From Brachionus koreanus (lineage: Eukaryota; Rotifera; Eurotatoria; Ploima; Brachionidae): a DNA stretch of 37,943 nucleotides. The translations under genes and the position numbers were made by a program. Each line of letters starts with the position of its first letter. Position 1 is the first letter of the stretch. Below the pieces are notes generated by a model. It had not been told where the DNA came from, ran no database searches, and was given only the letters and a program-made list of their open reading frames with translations. The stretch covers positions 502,547-540,489 of the forward strand of contig PJRA01000297.1 of NCBI GenBank assembly GCA_016987375.1, in the 5' to 3' direction. This document shows, piece after piece, positions 1 to 11,048 of this stretch.

Positions 1-191
1 ATTTTAAAATTATTTTTGCAAATAGATTATCTTTGAAACAATGATTTTGATAGTTTTCTAGTATACTCGTGAAAAATTTTAATTATAAATAATAAAAATC
101 TAATACTTTTATCTTATTTTTTAGTTAAGTTAATAAATTAGCTCATTAAATTTTTTTAGGCATATAATTTTTGGAGCTAAAATAATTTTTT

Positions 192-620
192 TTGTATCTA
201 TCCTTGAATTCATTCGGTTTGAAACCTCTTGTGTCCATTGCTGAGGCCATCTATGCTAAGTCATGGATTCTAAATTTACCATGGACAACTAGTTTTTATG
301 TCAAGAACAGCTATCATAGCGAGACAAAAGCTAGCCTTTCTCTGCAGGTATCCTACTGTAGCTTATCATTATTATTATTAATTTATTAATAAAAAATACA
401 CAAAATATTCTTGCGTTGTCTTTTGACAAGTTGTGTCAAATTTTTGTTAAGTACAGAAAATTTCAAGTTAAAAGACATGGTAAAATTTTCTAAAAAAAAT
501 ATTGCTTTCAAAAAAAGAGACCAGAAAATTTTCGAATTTTTAGTTCAGTGCTTTGGTAGGATTCAATATTTTAAAGCGTTCTTAACGAGAATTAAAAATG
601 AATTGATGAATAAAATTTGA
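192..620 (+). other. possible degraded coding or transposon-derived stretch
   Basis: Two open stretches lie here: about 192-350 and about 411-620. The first (about 192-350) is clearly richer in G+C than its surroundings and ends at CAG|GTATCC, which looks like a splice donor; the second contains an in-frame ATG at about 477 and runs to a TGA at 618-620. I do not recognise either translation. They could be 3' exons of a gene that begins left of the window, or the relic of a mobile element. Nothing in the sequence decides between these. Confidence 0.2.
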
Positions 621-786
621 AATTAATAAAATAATTTTTAAATTGATTTTTAAAAAAATTTGTCTTTATTAAATTTATTTTAGATCCATTGTTTACTAAC
701 CAATAATTCCCAAATTAATCAAATCTTGTAAATTTCCAAGCAAAGAAGTCACTTAGGAATGAAATTAAATTTTCGTAATTTAACTT

Positions 787-1579
787 TTAAAATTTAATCT
801 TACATATACATTGACCATTAAACATTGTGTAATCCTCACAGCAAATGACATGTTCTACGGGACATCCTACCGAAACCACTGGTACATTGTATGTTTCCAG
901 TTTATATTGGATTGCCATACTTAAATTTAAAAAATAAAATCAAATCTTGGATCAAATTACGGTTTACTAAGTAACGGTTTCATATATTGGTTTACTGATA
1001 CAAGTGGGAAAAGTTGGCATGACAAGTTGACCAGGGCTTGTTGTTGGTGGCTTGAGAGCTAAAAATTTGATTTAATCTAAATAAAAATAAAAGTAGAATT
1101 ACTTACTCGAGCTTGAATTTCCACATGGTTCATATCTGAAAATATTTTCAGATTAAATTAAAATTAAAAAAAAAAACAAACAGACCCAATTATATGCTGG
1201 GTAGTTGCAATAGTGTTGAATGAAACCACTCTGGTTCTAGTCTCATATGTTTCATTACGGCTTGGTACTGCGCAGCAAAAATGTGAGGCATCTCTTTTTC
1301 TTGATGGTTTTTTCATGTCAAAATAAAATATTTAACTAAAATAAAAATTATTACTCTTGCTTAAGGATTTTGGCAATGTCTTTTAAATTATCATCCAAAT
1401 TTTCAAGATCTGCATTTTTAAGATAGTTAACCAAATCTTCAATTTGATCATTCTTTAAAATAGATATTTAAATCAATTTAACTGAATTGATTATTTACCT
1501 TTGCAGGATTTGGCATTAGCCAAACAGGCATCAAAATTGCTACTAATAAAACAGCGTTTACGGCTAGATATTTGAACAT
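787..1579 (-). CDS. secreted cysteine-rich protein, candidate cystine-knot cytokine/growth-factor-like
   Basis: I reconstruct six exons on the minus strand: 1579-1499, 1452-1355, 1299-1186, 1135-1107, 1058-968 and 919-787. All introns are GT-AG, 45-55 bp or a little longer, and the phases agree, giving 181 residues. Residues 1-27 form a hydrophobic signal peptide (exon 1). A short acidic propeptide follows and ends in KR at about residues 61-62, a furin-like site. The mature part begins DASHFCC and carries nine cysteines, including CC, PCGNSSS (with an N-glycosylation sequon), FPTC, VPVVSVGC, ICC and QCIC near the C-terminus. Signal peptide, dibasic site and a late V-x-V-GC strand recall secreted cystine-knot factors (IL-17-like or Spaetzle/Trunk-like), but I cannot assign a family. 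The gene model is well supported; the function is inference. Confidence 0.7.
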
Positions 1580-2408
1580 TCTCAAATCAAATAATTATAC
1601 CAAAATGGTATGGTGATATTTTTATAAATAAAATTTTCAACATTTGGTAATTGGTGTATGAATTCTCTTGAAAATTAAAAGTATGCATTGTTAAAAATGA
1701 TAAGCTTTAAAAAATTTTTTTCGTTGCTTGAAAATAATTAAATTATACAGAAATACAATATTTCTTTAATTTTTAAACTAAAAAGATTAACTTTAAATTC
1801 ATGTTTAAGAAAAACTCTTTTACTTTCAAAATTCTTTTAATCTCTTTTACAATCAAGTTTTTGCATAGTATTCTAAGAATCATTTTTAAATAATTCTGAC
1901 TTTTTACAGTTGGGTCATACTAAAACACTGAATTTAATTTAATTTGTTTCCAAAATTTTTGTTGTTTGCGAAAATTGAATATTTTTATATTTATAAAGAC
2001 CTGACCCCTAATTTTTCTTGAGAAAGAATTTCATAAGATTTTTAAAAATGTCTAATACAACTATATACAAATATATTATCATATTAAGTATATTGTTTTA
2101 TATGCATTTATATGCAAATACTAGGACCACTTACAATTAAGCGTCTTTATTTTTAGGTTCATATTACAGCTTCTTTTCAGTTTTTTTTAAAAACCATCTT
2201 AAATAAAAAAATTAGAAGCTTCCATAATTAAACAATATATAGAACTCAAAATTTTAGAAAATCTTTTATTTCTCCATAATTTTACTTTTGAACCAAAATT
2301 AATTGTAAGTAGATAGAATTAACAAAAAAAATAAAATATAATTTTTTAAATAAGTTTTGAATATTTGAGTCAAAAAAAACTTACAACTATATTATTATTT
2401 AAAATTGA
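1580..2408. other. AT-rich intergenic DNA
   Basis: Upstream flank of the secreted cysteine-rich gene. It is AT-rich with many homopolymer runs. I see no ORF, RNA gene or convincing repeat in it. A promoter for the minus-strand gene should lie just right of 1579, but no diagnostic motif is visible. Confidence 0.5.
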
Positions 2409-3010
2409 TTTATAAAAAGCTTTTGATGTTCCACAAGGTTCAGTATTAGGCCCATTTCTTTTTCTCATTTTTATAAATTATTTCCCATATCTTTTGTGGA
2501 AATTTAGCATAAATATGTTTGATTATTTATTTATTTATTTAACATATAATTTAGGCAGAGCCTTGGCTGGTTGGAATGGAGACTTAGTCCTTCCTTTCAG
2601 CCACATGAAAATATTTTTGAATAACAAAACTTGTTTTGAGAGAATGTTTGTTTAGATTTGAGCTGAATTTTAAATTTAGCTGTGAATTTTAGCAAAAAGA
2701 TTTAAATAAATAGCATAAGAAATTAAAAAAGAAAAAAAGAAAAAACTCATTATGAAAGAATTAAGTAGAAAAATTGAATAGTTAAAATATGTTTGATGAT
2801 GACACAAAAATTAATTATCCATATAAAGTTCTGTAAAGTGCTTAACTTGATTTTTCAGCTACAATTATAACTCTTAGTGACTGGTGTTCTTATAACAAGT
2901 TAGATATTAATTGGCCTAAAACATTTTGCATGATCTTTTCGAATAAACTAAATAGATTTATGTTGAAGTTTTCAACATTCAATCATTCAAGCTTTCTATA
3001 TTCAATAATA
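2409..3010 (+). pseudogene. decayed non-LTR retrotransposon reverse transcriptase, split by an insertion
   Basis: Positions 2425-2523 translate to DVPQGSVLGPFLFLIFIN, the classic non-LTR reverse-transcriptase motif around VPQGSxLGP, and stop near INMFD. The reading resumes after 2797 with the catalytic block as MFDDDTKI (normally FADDTK), followed by ITLSDWCSYNKLDINWPKTFCMIFSN, matching the usual W...NKLxIN..KT..M block. Stop codons and frame breaks occur at about 2830-2860. The catalytic motif appears as F-D-D-D rather than [FY]-A-D-D. The relic is on the plus strand. Its WPKTFCMIF block resembles the relic at 25420-26110, so both may come from one family. Confidence 0.85.
2511..2797 (-). 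mobile_element. nested retroposon insertion with 13-bp target-site duplication
   Basis: The 13-mer AAATATGTTTGAT occurs at 2511-2523 and again at 2785-2797, and the reverse-transcriptase frame reads straight across if one copy and the 261 bp between them are removed. This is a target-site duplication around an insertion at 2524-2784. The insertion begins on the plus strand with (TATT)n, so on the minus strand it ends in a (TAAA)n tail, as expected for a SINE or a 5'-truncated LINE inserted in minus orientation. No coding frame or clear pol III box is visible. Confidence 0.8.
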
Positions 3011-4083
3011 TCAATTTGATGTTTACAGATTTAAAAAAAAATTCAAAAAATTAGAATTAATTGTTTACCAAAAATATTAGCAGACTTTCAAAATAGGTGA
3101 AATAACAGTGGTTTCACTTTGTTTCATCTGCAGAATAAATTGATGCATATTAGAACAGAAGTTATAAGATTTTTTAATTTTTGTATTGGAAGTTTTGTAT
3201 GAAATTTCACAATGCCTTAATTTTATAAATGATGAAATGATTCAATTTTTGAATTTAATTTTCTTATCTTTAATTTTTATGTCAAATTGAAGTTATTCAG
3301 ATAATATTCAGATAATAATCCTTTTTTATTTTTTCAAAATTAAAGCTTTGATAAGATTTAATTGGAACTCAAGACATTAAAAAAGCTCCATAATCCGAAT
3401 TTTCCGAATTAAAGATTAAGAATTTAGAGGCTATCACTGTAAAACGTAAATTTTTCACTTTTAAAAGGATAGATATTTTGATTTTAGAATCTTTTTTTAA
3501 TTCTAAAACTTAAGTTATGTTATTTTTAAATAAACAGGATTGAATGATCTTCAAAATGATATATCTAACTCTTTGTTTATTTTATTCTAAGTTTTTTAAA
3601 TGAAATGTTTGAATTTTTGGTACTATTTCATAATTATTGGAAAAAACGTTCTATCACCATCAACAGTAACTCGTTAAATATGTCAATAAAGTAAGAAGGG
3701 TACAAGATTAAAAAAAAAAAAGAAAAAATGGTGTTGATACGAGCATTCTGAGGAATAAAGACCCAGGTGAACCAGTGTTAGGGTTACCATTCATCAGTGG
3801 ATCTATTTTCGAAAATATGATAGCAGAAATCAATAGTTGGGCCCATATCAAAAAGTTCAGCCAGTTGTGAAAATAGGACTTTTTGATAAAAAGTTGATTT
3901 TGTATATTTGGTGGAATTTTTAAAGGATAATTCAATTTGAGTGTCATGACACACTTTGAAGAAGAAGGGTATGGTGAATTTTTTGTTCCCAAGCAGTGAA
4001 TTGCACAAGAGAGTAATCAAACTACTTGTTAATAGCTAGCCAAAAACATTAATGAATATTAGCTAACTATTGTTAATTGATAA
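3011..4083. other. intergenic DNA with an unexplained less AT-rich block at about 3720-4020
   Basis: Mostly AT-rich filler. From about 3720 to 4020 the composition is less skewed and both strands carry open frames. On the plus strand one frame reads EPVLGLPFISGSIFENMIAEINSW and stops soon afterwards. On the minus strand a 94-residue frame overlaps it (3708-3992). I recognise neither. It may be a gene fragment or mobile-element relic. Confidence 0.3.
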
Positions 4084-4270
4084 ATTTTATTTATTTATTT
4101 AATTAAAGTTTAAGTTTTGTAAAGTCCCATGGACAAATTGAAATTAGAAAAATGGACAGTTAAATATCCATTTTACAATTAAGTAAAATAAATATAGTTA
4201 AAAATAAAAAAGCAAAATATTTTGAATCAATGATACTTTAGAAAAATAAAAATAAAAAATAAAAAATTGA
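4084..4270 (-). repeat. possible A-rich retroposon 3' end with (TTTA)n tail
   Basis: Begins with TTTATTTATTTA on the plus strand, as the nested insertion at 2524-2784 does, and ends in A-rich, AAATA-rich sequence. Read on the minus strand the (TAAA)n run would be the 3' tail. I could not find a flanking duplication, so this is a resemblance rather than a demonstrated element. Confidence 0.3.
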
Positions 4271-5757
4271 ACTTTCAGTGATTTTTTCCTGGAGCATTGT
4301 TAGAAAATGAGAGAAAGCAAAAAGATTGTAATTAAATGACTATTAAAATTTTTTATTCAATAAAAGAGCGGATGTGTAAAAACTTTACAACATAGTTATA
4401 AAATCAATTTAAATTGACTTAGTCATGCTAATTAGAACTAAATGATTGCTCTTAATGGTGTAACGAACATTGTCTAACGAATTCAAATTGCATAAGTACA
4501 TTTGCTATGGCCTCAAAAGAGAGATACTATAAACAAAAATTGGTGATATATCGGCCAGGTAAATCGATAGTTTTAGCACAGTGTGCAAGTAATTAAATCT
4601 AATTGTTTGATTTAGACCTCGGAGGCATTTTATTTAGTTGTTAAAAAAAATACAAATTTATTTTTTTATTTATTTTCAAGTTCGACACGTTTTGTACGTG
4701 TTTGCTTAGATAAGAAATCTCATTTTAGATAGTCAATGAGAAAATTTGTTTCCTTGATAGAAACAAAAAAAATTAGTCTGGGAATTTAAAGATTTAATAA
4801 GCTTTCTCAGCAAGAAATAAATGGCTAATCATGCAGCTATAAAACGATAATAAAGTGTAAAATTAGCTCAATCAGATTTAGTGCTAAAGTAACGATACAC
4901 TTTTTTATCTAGGAAAATTTTGAAACTATTCAAATTTATATCAAGCTAGAATTGTTGTTCAAGTAGCATTAGTAAATGTTAACCATTTAAGTGTGTCGGT
5001 TTTGAGTGCATTCAAATTCCATAAGTGATAAGATAAGTGGTCTAAATTTGTTCAATAAACAAAAAAAATAAGAATCGTTACAAACGGTAATTTTATTCAA
5101 ATAAAATTTTGATTTATTTGCTTGTAATAAACTTTTCACGTTTACTAAAATGTGTAATTTAATTTTTTTACATTGCGCAATTAAAGCTGAGCGTGTCCGA
5201 TTTTTCACAAAAATCGGACCGTAAAAGCAAGCATTTTTTATCTAAACAATCTAATTGAAATTTTGTATTTGTTTGTAATATGATAGATTTAGCATTTTGA
5301 GTCATTCAAACAGGATCTGCTAATAACTAGTAATTAGTTATAAAATTTTATTCCGTCTAACGGCTATAAATAAATAAACATTTTTAAAAGCACAATTTTT
5401 TTTCTTATAAAGATTTAGAGAGACACTATGAAATGTTGTTGGCAAGATTTTAATCTAGTGATTTTATCACACATTATCTCAACTTTGATTTACAAATCGA
5501 TTTTGTACTAATTTTTTTTCTACAAACATCACTCCGGATATTCTTATTGATTCTATTTATAAAGCTATTTAAGGACAAAATCAGTATTTAAGCAAAGTTG
5601 AGAAAAGAAAAATTTTGTTGTCAAGTTTGTCCTTTAAAATAATCAAACAAGTACATAGAAATTTAAATACTTGCTCCACACGCAGTCCGCTGTACTTATT
5701 TTTTTTTATTTTTACTTACAGGGGTTTAAATCCAAGATATGTTTTTAATATAATAAT
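4271..5757. other. AT-rich intergenic DNA
   Basis: No supported gene. It contains a perfect hairpin at 5195-5219 (listed separately) and, near its right end at about 5718-5757, a CAGGGGTTTAAATCC segment with a TAA-rich tail that is shared with 31031-31072. Confidence 0.4.
5195..5219. repeat. perfect 11-bp stem-loop
   Basis: GTCCGATTTTT, loop CAC, AAAAATCGGAC. The stem is perfect over 11 bp in otherwise AT-rich DNA. Its role is unknown; it may be the remains of a terminal-inverted-repeat element. Confidence 0.6.
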
Positions 5758-5816
5758 AAACTAACAAGCTAGTGCCCATGTCATTAATGACCGATTAACA
5801 CTTCAATTATTTTATT
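5758..5816 (-). repeat. copy of a dispersed LINE 3'-end sequence
   Basis: This segment (GCTAGTGCCCATG ... GATTAACACTTCA) matches 25418-25478 (GCTAGCGCCATTA ... GATTAACACTTCA) and, more weakly, 11640-11705. In the other two places it lies just downstream, on the minus strand, of reverse-transcriptase C-terminal relics, so it is probably the 3' UTR end of that LINE family, here as a solo fragment. Confidence 0.5.
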
Positions 5817-5975
5817 TAAAAAATAATAAAAGTAAAAGTTTTTCTAAGGAAGTTCCGAATGGCAGCGCCTTCTTTTTAGTCTTCATGATTACAATCTTAT
5901 TGAAAAAAATATACATTTATATTTATGTACAATTAGAGAAGGAAATTAATATCTATATTGAATTTAGATTATTAA

Positions 5976-6158
5976 ACATTTTTTCACGTTTTTTTAATTC
6001 AAAAATATTTTATAGTTAATTTTATAAAGTAATATCACCTTAAAAGAAAATTTTAAAATCTACATAGATCAAAAAAGATATATTCATTTGAAAAATCTAT
6101 TCAAAAGATACGAGGATTTAAAAATTTCAAGGGAGTTTTGTACTTTAGGTTGTTTCTG
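5976..6158. mobile_element. degraded MITE copy, TTAA-flanked, family of 13500-13717
   Basis: From ATTTTTTCACGTTTTTTTAAT through CATTCAAAAGATACGAGGATTTAAA-like sequence this closely follows the MITE at 13500-13717. TTAA lies at 5972-5975 and 6159-6162. The terminal repeats are eroded: the left one is largely deleted and the right one reads TTGTTTCTG. It is an old copy in the same orientation. Confidence 0.65.
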
Positions 6159-6162
6159 TTAA

Positions 6163-7164
6163 AGCTTTGAAGCATAAGATTCTGTATCTCTTGGACTATT
6201 AGTTCAAGGTTTTTCTTGGTGGTGGTAAATTTTTAAAAAGATAAATATTAGCAGCTCTGTCATTTATTTGATTTTTAAGTAATAATTTAATAAAAAATTC
6301 TCAAGCAGTAAATGTTAAGTTAATTATAAATGACTTTAAACGAAAATTAATAACTAATGGTCAGCATAAAGTTTATAAATTGAACAATTTTTTCTGAGAT
6401 TAATTTGAATTTAAATTTGGTCCCAAATTGAAATTCAAATTAATATGTGACCACTTTATTTAAATACTATTCAAATTAGGAAAAAAAAATTAATAAATTT
6501 AAAATAAATATATTTAAATGTGATTTTTTAGGCGTCTTCTTTTGTTAAGTTTTAATAGAGATATTAATCTAAAACTTGAGAAAATTTAAAATTCTAAATT
6601 AAATTTTAGTCAAAGCATTACACTTGTACTAATACTCAGTTAAAAAATTCGGATTAAACTCGTCTTAATTTCTAATTTAGATTATGTGAATACACACTAG
6701 AAAGGAACTTTAGTCTATTTTCAAGCATGACTTTAAATATGATCCAAAATGCATTCAAAATCACTTTTTTCAAACAATTCTAATGCTTTTTTTTAAAAAA
6801 AAAAGAAAATTATAATTTTTAATATTTTTTATCGATATATTTTAATCAAATAAGATAAAGACAAATTAAATAAAACATCGGATAATTTTTTATTCTTATC
6901 ATTATCTACCTGGGAATGATTGAAGCTTGACGCTTTAAAGTTTCAATGTTAAATTTCTCATTTTGGGCAACGAATTTTTTAGCCTCTTTATTTTAAGTTA
7001 AGTGTTTTGATATTTATTTTTACGTGCAAAAAAAAAAAAAAAATTTTTTTTGTAGATCGCATTGGCCTATATTTTTTTATTTAAATATTTATGCATAGAT
7101 ATAGAAATTTTGGCGAGCACATTTTCTAAAATTTTTGAACTTAACTATTTCTAGATTGAAAAAA
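6163..7164. other. intergenic DNA and 5' flank of cyclin E
   Basis: AT-rich, no gene seen. A (A)n/(T)n run lies at about 7027-7051. The last 60 bp before the cyclin E start contain an E2F-like site and a CTATTTCTAG splice-acceptor-like sequence ending at 7154, which could be an acceptor for an upstream leader exon or a spliced leader. Confidence 0.4.
7108..7117 (+). promoter_or_regulatory. E2F-like site upstream of cyclin E
   Basis: TTTTGGCGAG lies about 48 bp upstream of the cyclin E ATG. It differs by one base from the E2F consensus TTTSSCGC core (TTTGGCGA). Cyclin E is a classical E2F target in animals, so the position is suggestive, but a single short near-match is weak evidence. Confidence 0.3.
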
Positions 7165-10100
7165 ATGAGAACCTCAAAACGCAAACGATGCTTATCAGGT
7201 GAAAAAACAACAAATTTGGGCTATGGTTACCCGGACAATTATCACAACTCTGGTTATAAGTCATCGTTGGACTCATCCGTATCGAAAAAAAGCAAAAAAG
7301 ATGCCCACAAACTAAGCGATTTATCCAATTTTGAGGTAATTAGACTTGCTAACAAATGGTTTAATTAAATCCAGTTGTTTCCTTTCGATAACGAGCTTCA
7401 GTCAAGATAAAACTCAAGTATAAAAAAGGGTCGATTTTTTTCTAAATAAAAAATATTACACTTGAAATCAAATTTTATTGCACAATCTACATTGGACCTT
7501 AGCATTTGAGAACAGGTCTTTTGTAAATTTGTGCATGTAAATTTTGACTGAAGCTCTTCCATCGAATCTAAATTTTCCCAAGTTTGTTTATAAATGGTCA
7601 CTAAAAGCGATATTTTCAGTTATGAGAAAAGTTTTTTTTCACTTTTTTACCAAAATAAAAAAGTTTTTATTTTATATGAATTATTTTAAAGGATATACGT
7701 TTAAGCTGAAGATTATAATAAATTTTTTAAAAGGTCATTTTTAAAATTTTGCATTTCACCTAAAAAAAAAAACACTCAACTTAAAAAATAAAATAATTTA
7801 TTTTAAGTTTTTTAGAAAAATCGTGAAAAAAATTAATTACCTTGAGTGGAAATTTTTTTTTATGAATAATTTAAATTGTAGGAGGGCATGATTAAAAATG
7901 AAAAATATTTCTAAAATATCAGAACGACATATAAGGAGCAAGTTTTTAATTGAATATTAATTTTATAGTAATATTTGGATTAAATAAAGACAAAATACAA
8001 GTCTTTCAAAATGTTTACTATTTTGTTAAAACTATTTTTGTTTAAACCTATTTTTTCTTAATTTATTTAGTGCTCATTTGAATTAGATTAGTTTTAGAAG
8101 TCATCGTAAAACATATATTCTCTATTTGTATTTACTAATACAACTTAACATTTTAGAATTTTGTTAGGTTTTATATTTATATTAGAAAAACCAATATTAA
8201 AGAATAGAACCAAATTCTAGATGCATAGCATTTTTTTATAATAATAGCTAATTTAATTGATTGAAAATATACTTTTTTTAAATTTTTGTTACGCTTTAAA
8301 AAAGAAAAATTAAGAATTTTCTTTATTATATGTTATTTGAAATTAAAAAAATTTGAAATAGTTTACTGAGTAGCAGATAAGTTCTCCTTTCAAGAACTTA
8401 AGAACAAGGAAAAATTCTATTATAAATTAAATATTCATAGTAAATTTTTTACAAATTGACACTAAAAAGCCCGGCTGATTTCTCATAAAAATTCAAATGA
8501 AGTTATTAAGATAAATTGAACATTTTCTAAAAAAATTGCAATCAAGATTTTTAGATAATAAAAGTAATTTTTTAAACTGTATTTTTATGTGATAAAATTC
8601 AAGTTTCAATAAGGGGTATAAAAAAACTCGGATGTTCCAGAGTTAAATTGCTCAATAGTTATCATAAAAAAAAGTTTTTTAAAACATTTTTAGTAAAAAG
8701 CTTATTGCAGATGCATATTTTCAAAGTAAACACTCAGTGTTAAACTTTATTTTTATGTCTGCAAATTTGTGCAAAATATTTCTGAATGCAGAATTATGCA
8801 CAATATTTGTTTATTGTTAAACATGTTATGAAACAGATGAAAAAATGTCTATGTATTAAATTTTTTGATTAAAAATATTTTTTTTTGATGTTTCAATGAA
8901 TAAAAATTTTTGATATTTAAAACTATGATTGAATGATTGAATAAACAAGGGTTATTACAGAATTAAATTTTTGGAATAGCTTTGAATTTTAAACCTTACA
9001 AGAATTGAAAAGAAATTTCAATTTTTTTTTTAAGATAATATTTTTTTTTATTTAAATTATTTATTAAATTTTCTTCGAATATAAATTTCCTGATAAATTT
9101 GTATTTGATTAAAAAATTTCAAGTTTAAAATATTTTTCTTACACTTTAAAACTCGCAAAAAAATTAAATCCTAGTTTTTTTTTTAATAGTTTTTCCTGTT
9201 TTTTTTTTAAAAGTAATCACTCAATATAATAAAATTTTTTAAAAATATTTTTGATAACAAAAAAATAAAAATCTTTTCCAAATTTCAGAGACAATTAAAA
9301 TTAAAAATGGTAATAAATAGAATGTAAAAATCTAAAAAAAAATTTTAAAATACAACTACTATTTTTTCAGCATAACATAGCTGAAAAATAAAAGCTTTTG
9401 TCCATGAGAAAGTTTATGCTAATCAGACAAATTAAGTAATCTTAGATTATGTAATAAATTATGCGTGACCGACACCGCCTTACATTTTAATTGACCAAAA
9501 TTAAAATAGAATTTCTTTTTAAGTTTAACTTGGACATTGATCAAACAAATATAGTGGCTGCCAAAAAATCCTCCTATTATAACTTGACACCGGCGTCATC
9601 AGTGACCAGCCTGGTCGATCTGAACGACGAACAGAGCTTTACCGAACCGGTGAAGTCAAGGCCAAAGCGTCAAGCGGCAAAAAAACGCACCCGGAGAACC
9701 CAGAGTACCAGAAAAAGCCAGAAAGAAAAAGAAAACCAGTCAGTTAGTGTCAAATTGCAAAAGAGCAAAATTCTCACCCAAGATGTGACAACGCCTCAGA
9801 CAAAAAAAACTCTCACTGAGTCTCAGCTTCTCAGTGATTTAAACCTTTTTTACAAAAATTACGATCAATTAAAATCCAAACCTTCATGTGTCAAAACAAC
9901 GCCTTTTCCAAATCTAACTTGGACGGACAAGTTCGAATTTTTCGATTGTATGCGTTCATCGGAAATTAAATACCGCAAAAACGCCAATTATTTACACAAA
10001 CACAAATCAATCGAGCCACAAATGCGAGCTATTCTGATCGACTGGCTTATTGAGATAAGCTATGCGTATAGACTACATCGCGAAACATTACACTTGTCAA

Positions 10101-11048
10101 TTGAGTATTTGGACAGATTTATGAGCCTGTCTCAGGTGGAGATGAGAGTCGATCGATTACAATTAATCGGTTTGACATCACTTTATCTTGCAGCCAAAAA
10201 CGAAGAGATATATCCGCCAAAATTAAGTGAATTCGCCTCTCATATGGAAACCTATTCGTCCGATAATGAAGAATTAATGAAAAAATTTGAAATAGCCATG
10301 CTAAAAACTCTCCAATGGAACATTTCACCGGTCACTGCCAACACTTGGATTCAGACTTATATTCAGCTAATATGTGCAAATTTTAAGCTTTTTGTGCTTG
10401 GTAATGATGCAAATGATGCAAAATCGACAAACTGTGGTACTGAATTGGTCATACCGGTCACATTTTATAAAAATTCAGACAAAAATTGCAGCACATTCCA
10501 TTCAGAGGTTCAAAATTTTTACATTGACACATTCATGAAAAGTACAAGTCTGATTGATCTATGTTTATTTGACATGGAAGCCATTGAGTTTGACTATTCA
10601 GTAGTGTCCGCTTCGGCTCTCTACTATGTCCTGAAGACACGGGGTCTGAACAAAATAAATTTTGTTATTGAAAAAACAACTGGATATAAAATAGAAGAAC
10701 TCAGTGAATGTATAAAGTGGATGCTAGCTTATTATGAGGTCTGCAAAGAGCTGTTATTTGACCAGAATTTGTGCCAGGTCAAAAAATTCAACTCGATCGA
10801 ACCGTCTGATTGGCATAATGTTCAATTGTATCACCCCTATTTGGATTTATTGGTAATTTTTATTCACAATATATTAATTTAAAAAAAAAATATATTTTTT
10901 GTATATTTTTGATTTTAAGAAAGAGGCCCAGTCGAGAAAATTCAAGGCTAGATACCAATATACTGTGATGCTGACACCGCCTGAATCATTAAAACAATTT
11001 CCAATCACTGATTCAACAAATACAAGTCTTAGCTCAGTAAATGAATAG
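7165..11048 (+). CDS. CCNE: cyclin E (G1/S cyclin)
   Basis: Regulatory subunit of CDK2 at the G1/S transition; nuclear. Three exons, all phase 0: 7165-7335, 9524-10852 and 10920-11048, giving 542 residues, longer than human cyclin E1 because of an extended N-terminus and a loop insert. The cyclin box starts at MRAILIDWLIEI (residues 224-235) with LHRET, LQLIG and LAAKNEEIYPPKL (279-291), which is cyclin E rather than A or B type. The second cyclin fold has LIDLCLFDMEAIEFDYSVVSASALYY and ECIKWM. A basic stretch (RPKRQAAKKRTRR, about residues 103-115) is a likely nuclear signal. The last exon carries LTPPES (T519, S523), matching the Fbw7/Cdc4 phosphodegron around T380/S384 of human cyclin E1. 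I chose ATG 7165 because it is the first ATG of the exon. Intron 1 is 2.19 kb and contains a MITE. Confidence 0.95.
8460..8642 (-). mobile_element. TTAA-type MITE, older copy of the 24899-25113 family, inverted
   Basis: Starts CACTAAAAAGCCCGGCTGATTTC and ends with AAGGGGTATAAAAAAACTCGGATGTTCCAGAG followed by TTAA at 8643-8646 (left flank TTGA at 8456-8459, a mutated TTAA). Read in reverse complement this follows the MITE at 24899-25113 along its length. It lies in cyclin E intron 1. Confidence 0.7.
8729..8880 (+). repeat. diverged dispersed repeat, copy 1 (inverted to 33045-33206)
   Basis: The core ATTTCTGAATGCAGAATTATGCACAATATTTG matches, in reverse complement, the segment at about 33117-33152. 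The resemblance continues on both sides (AACACTCAGTGTTA / AACATTCAATGTTA and ATGTCTATGTATTAAATTTTTT / ATGTCTCTGCATTAAATTTTT). It is an old interspersed element of unknown class. Confidence 0.5.

Larger units (their letters stand above)
7336..9523 (+). other. cyclin E intron 1
   Basis: Large AT-rich intron with donor GAG|GTAATTAG and acceptor TTTTTAAG|TTT. It contains a MITE at 8460-8642 and one member of a diverged dispersed repeat at 8729-8880. A stretch at about 7480-7600 is less AT-rich and open on the minus strand but unrecognised. Additional small cyclin E exons within it cannot be excluded, though the flanking exons join in frame without them. Confidence 0.6.

Noticed and set aside
1336..1354. 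A 19-bp intron ending at TTTTAG in the secreted-protein gene
   Set aside because: Too short to splice; the 55-bp intron 1300-1354 restores a frame with KR site and cysteines.
5195..5219. Bacterial-type terminator
   Set aside because: The context is an animal genome with spliced genes; the hairpin is not placed at a gene end and the T-runs are general here.
10119..10328. Minus-strand ORF of 69 codons
   Set aside because: It is antisense to the cyclin box of cyclin E and is a shadow frame.
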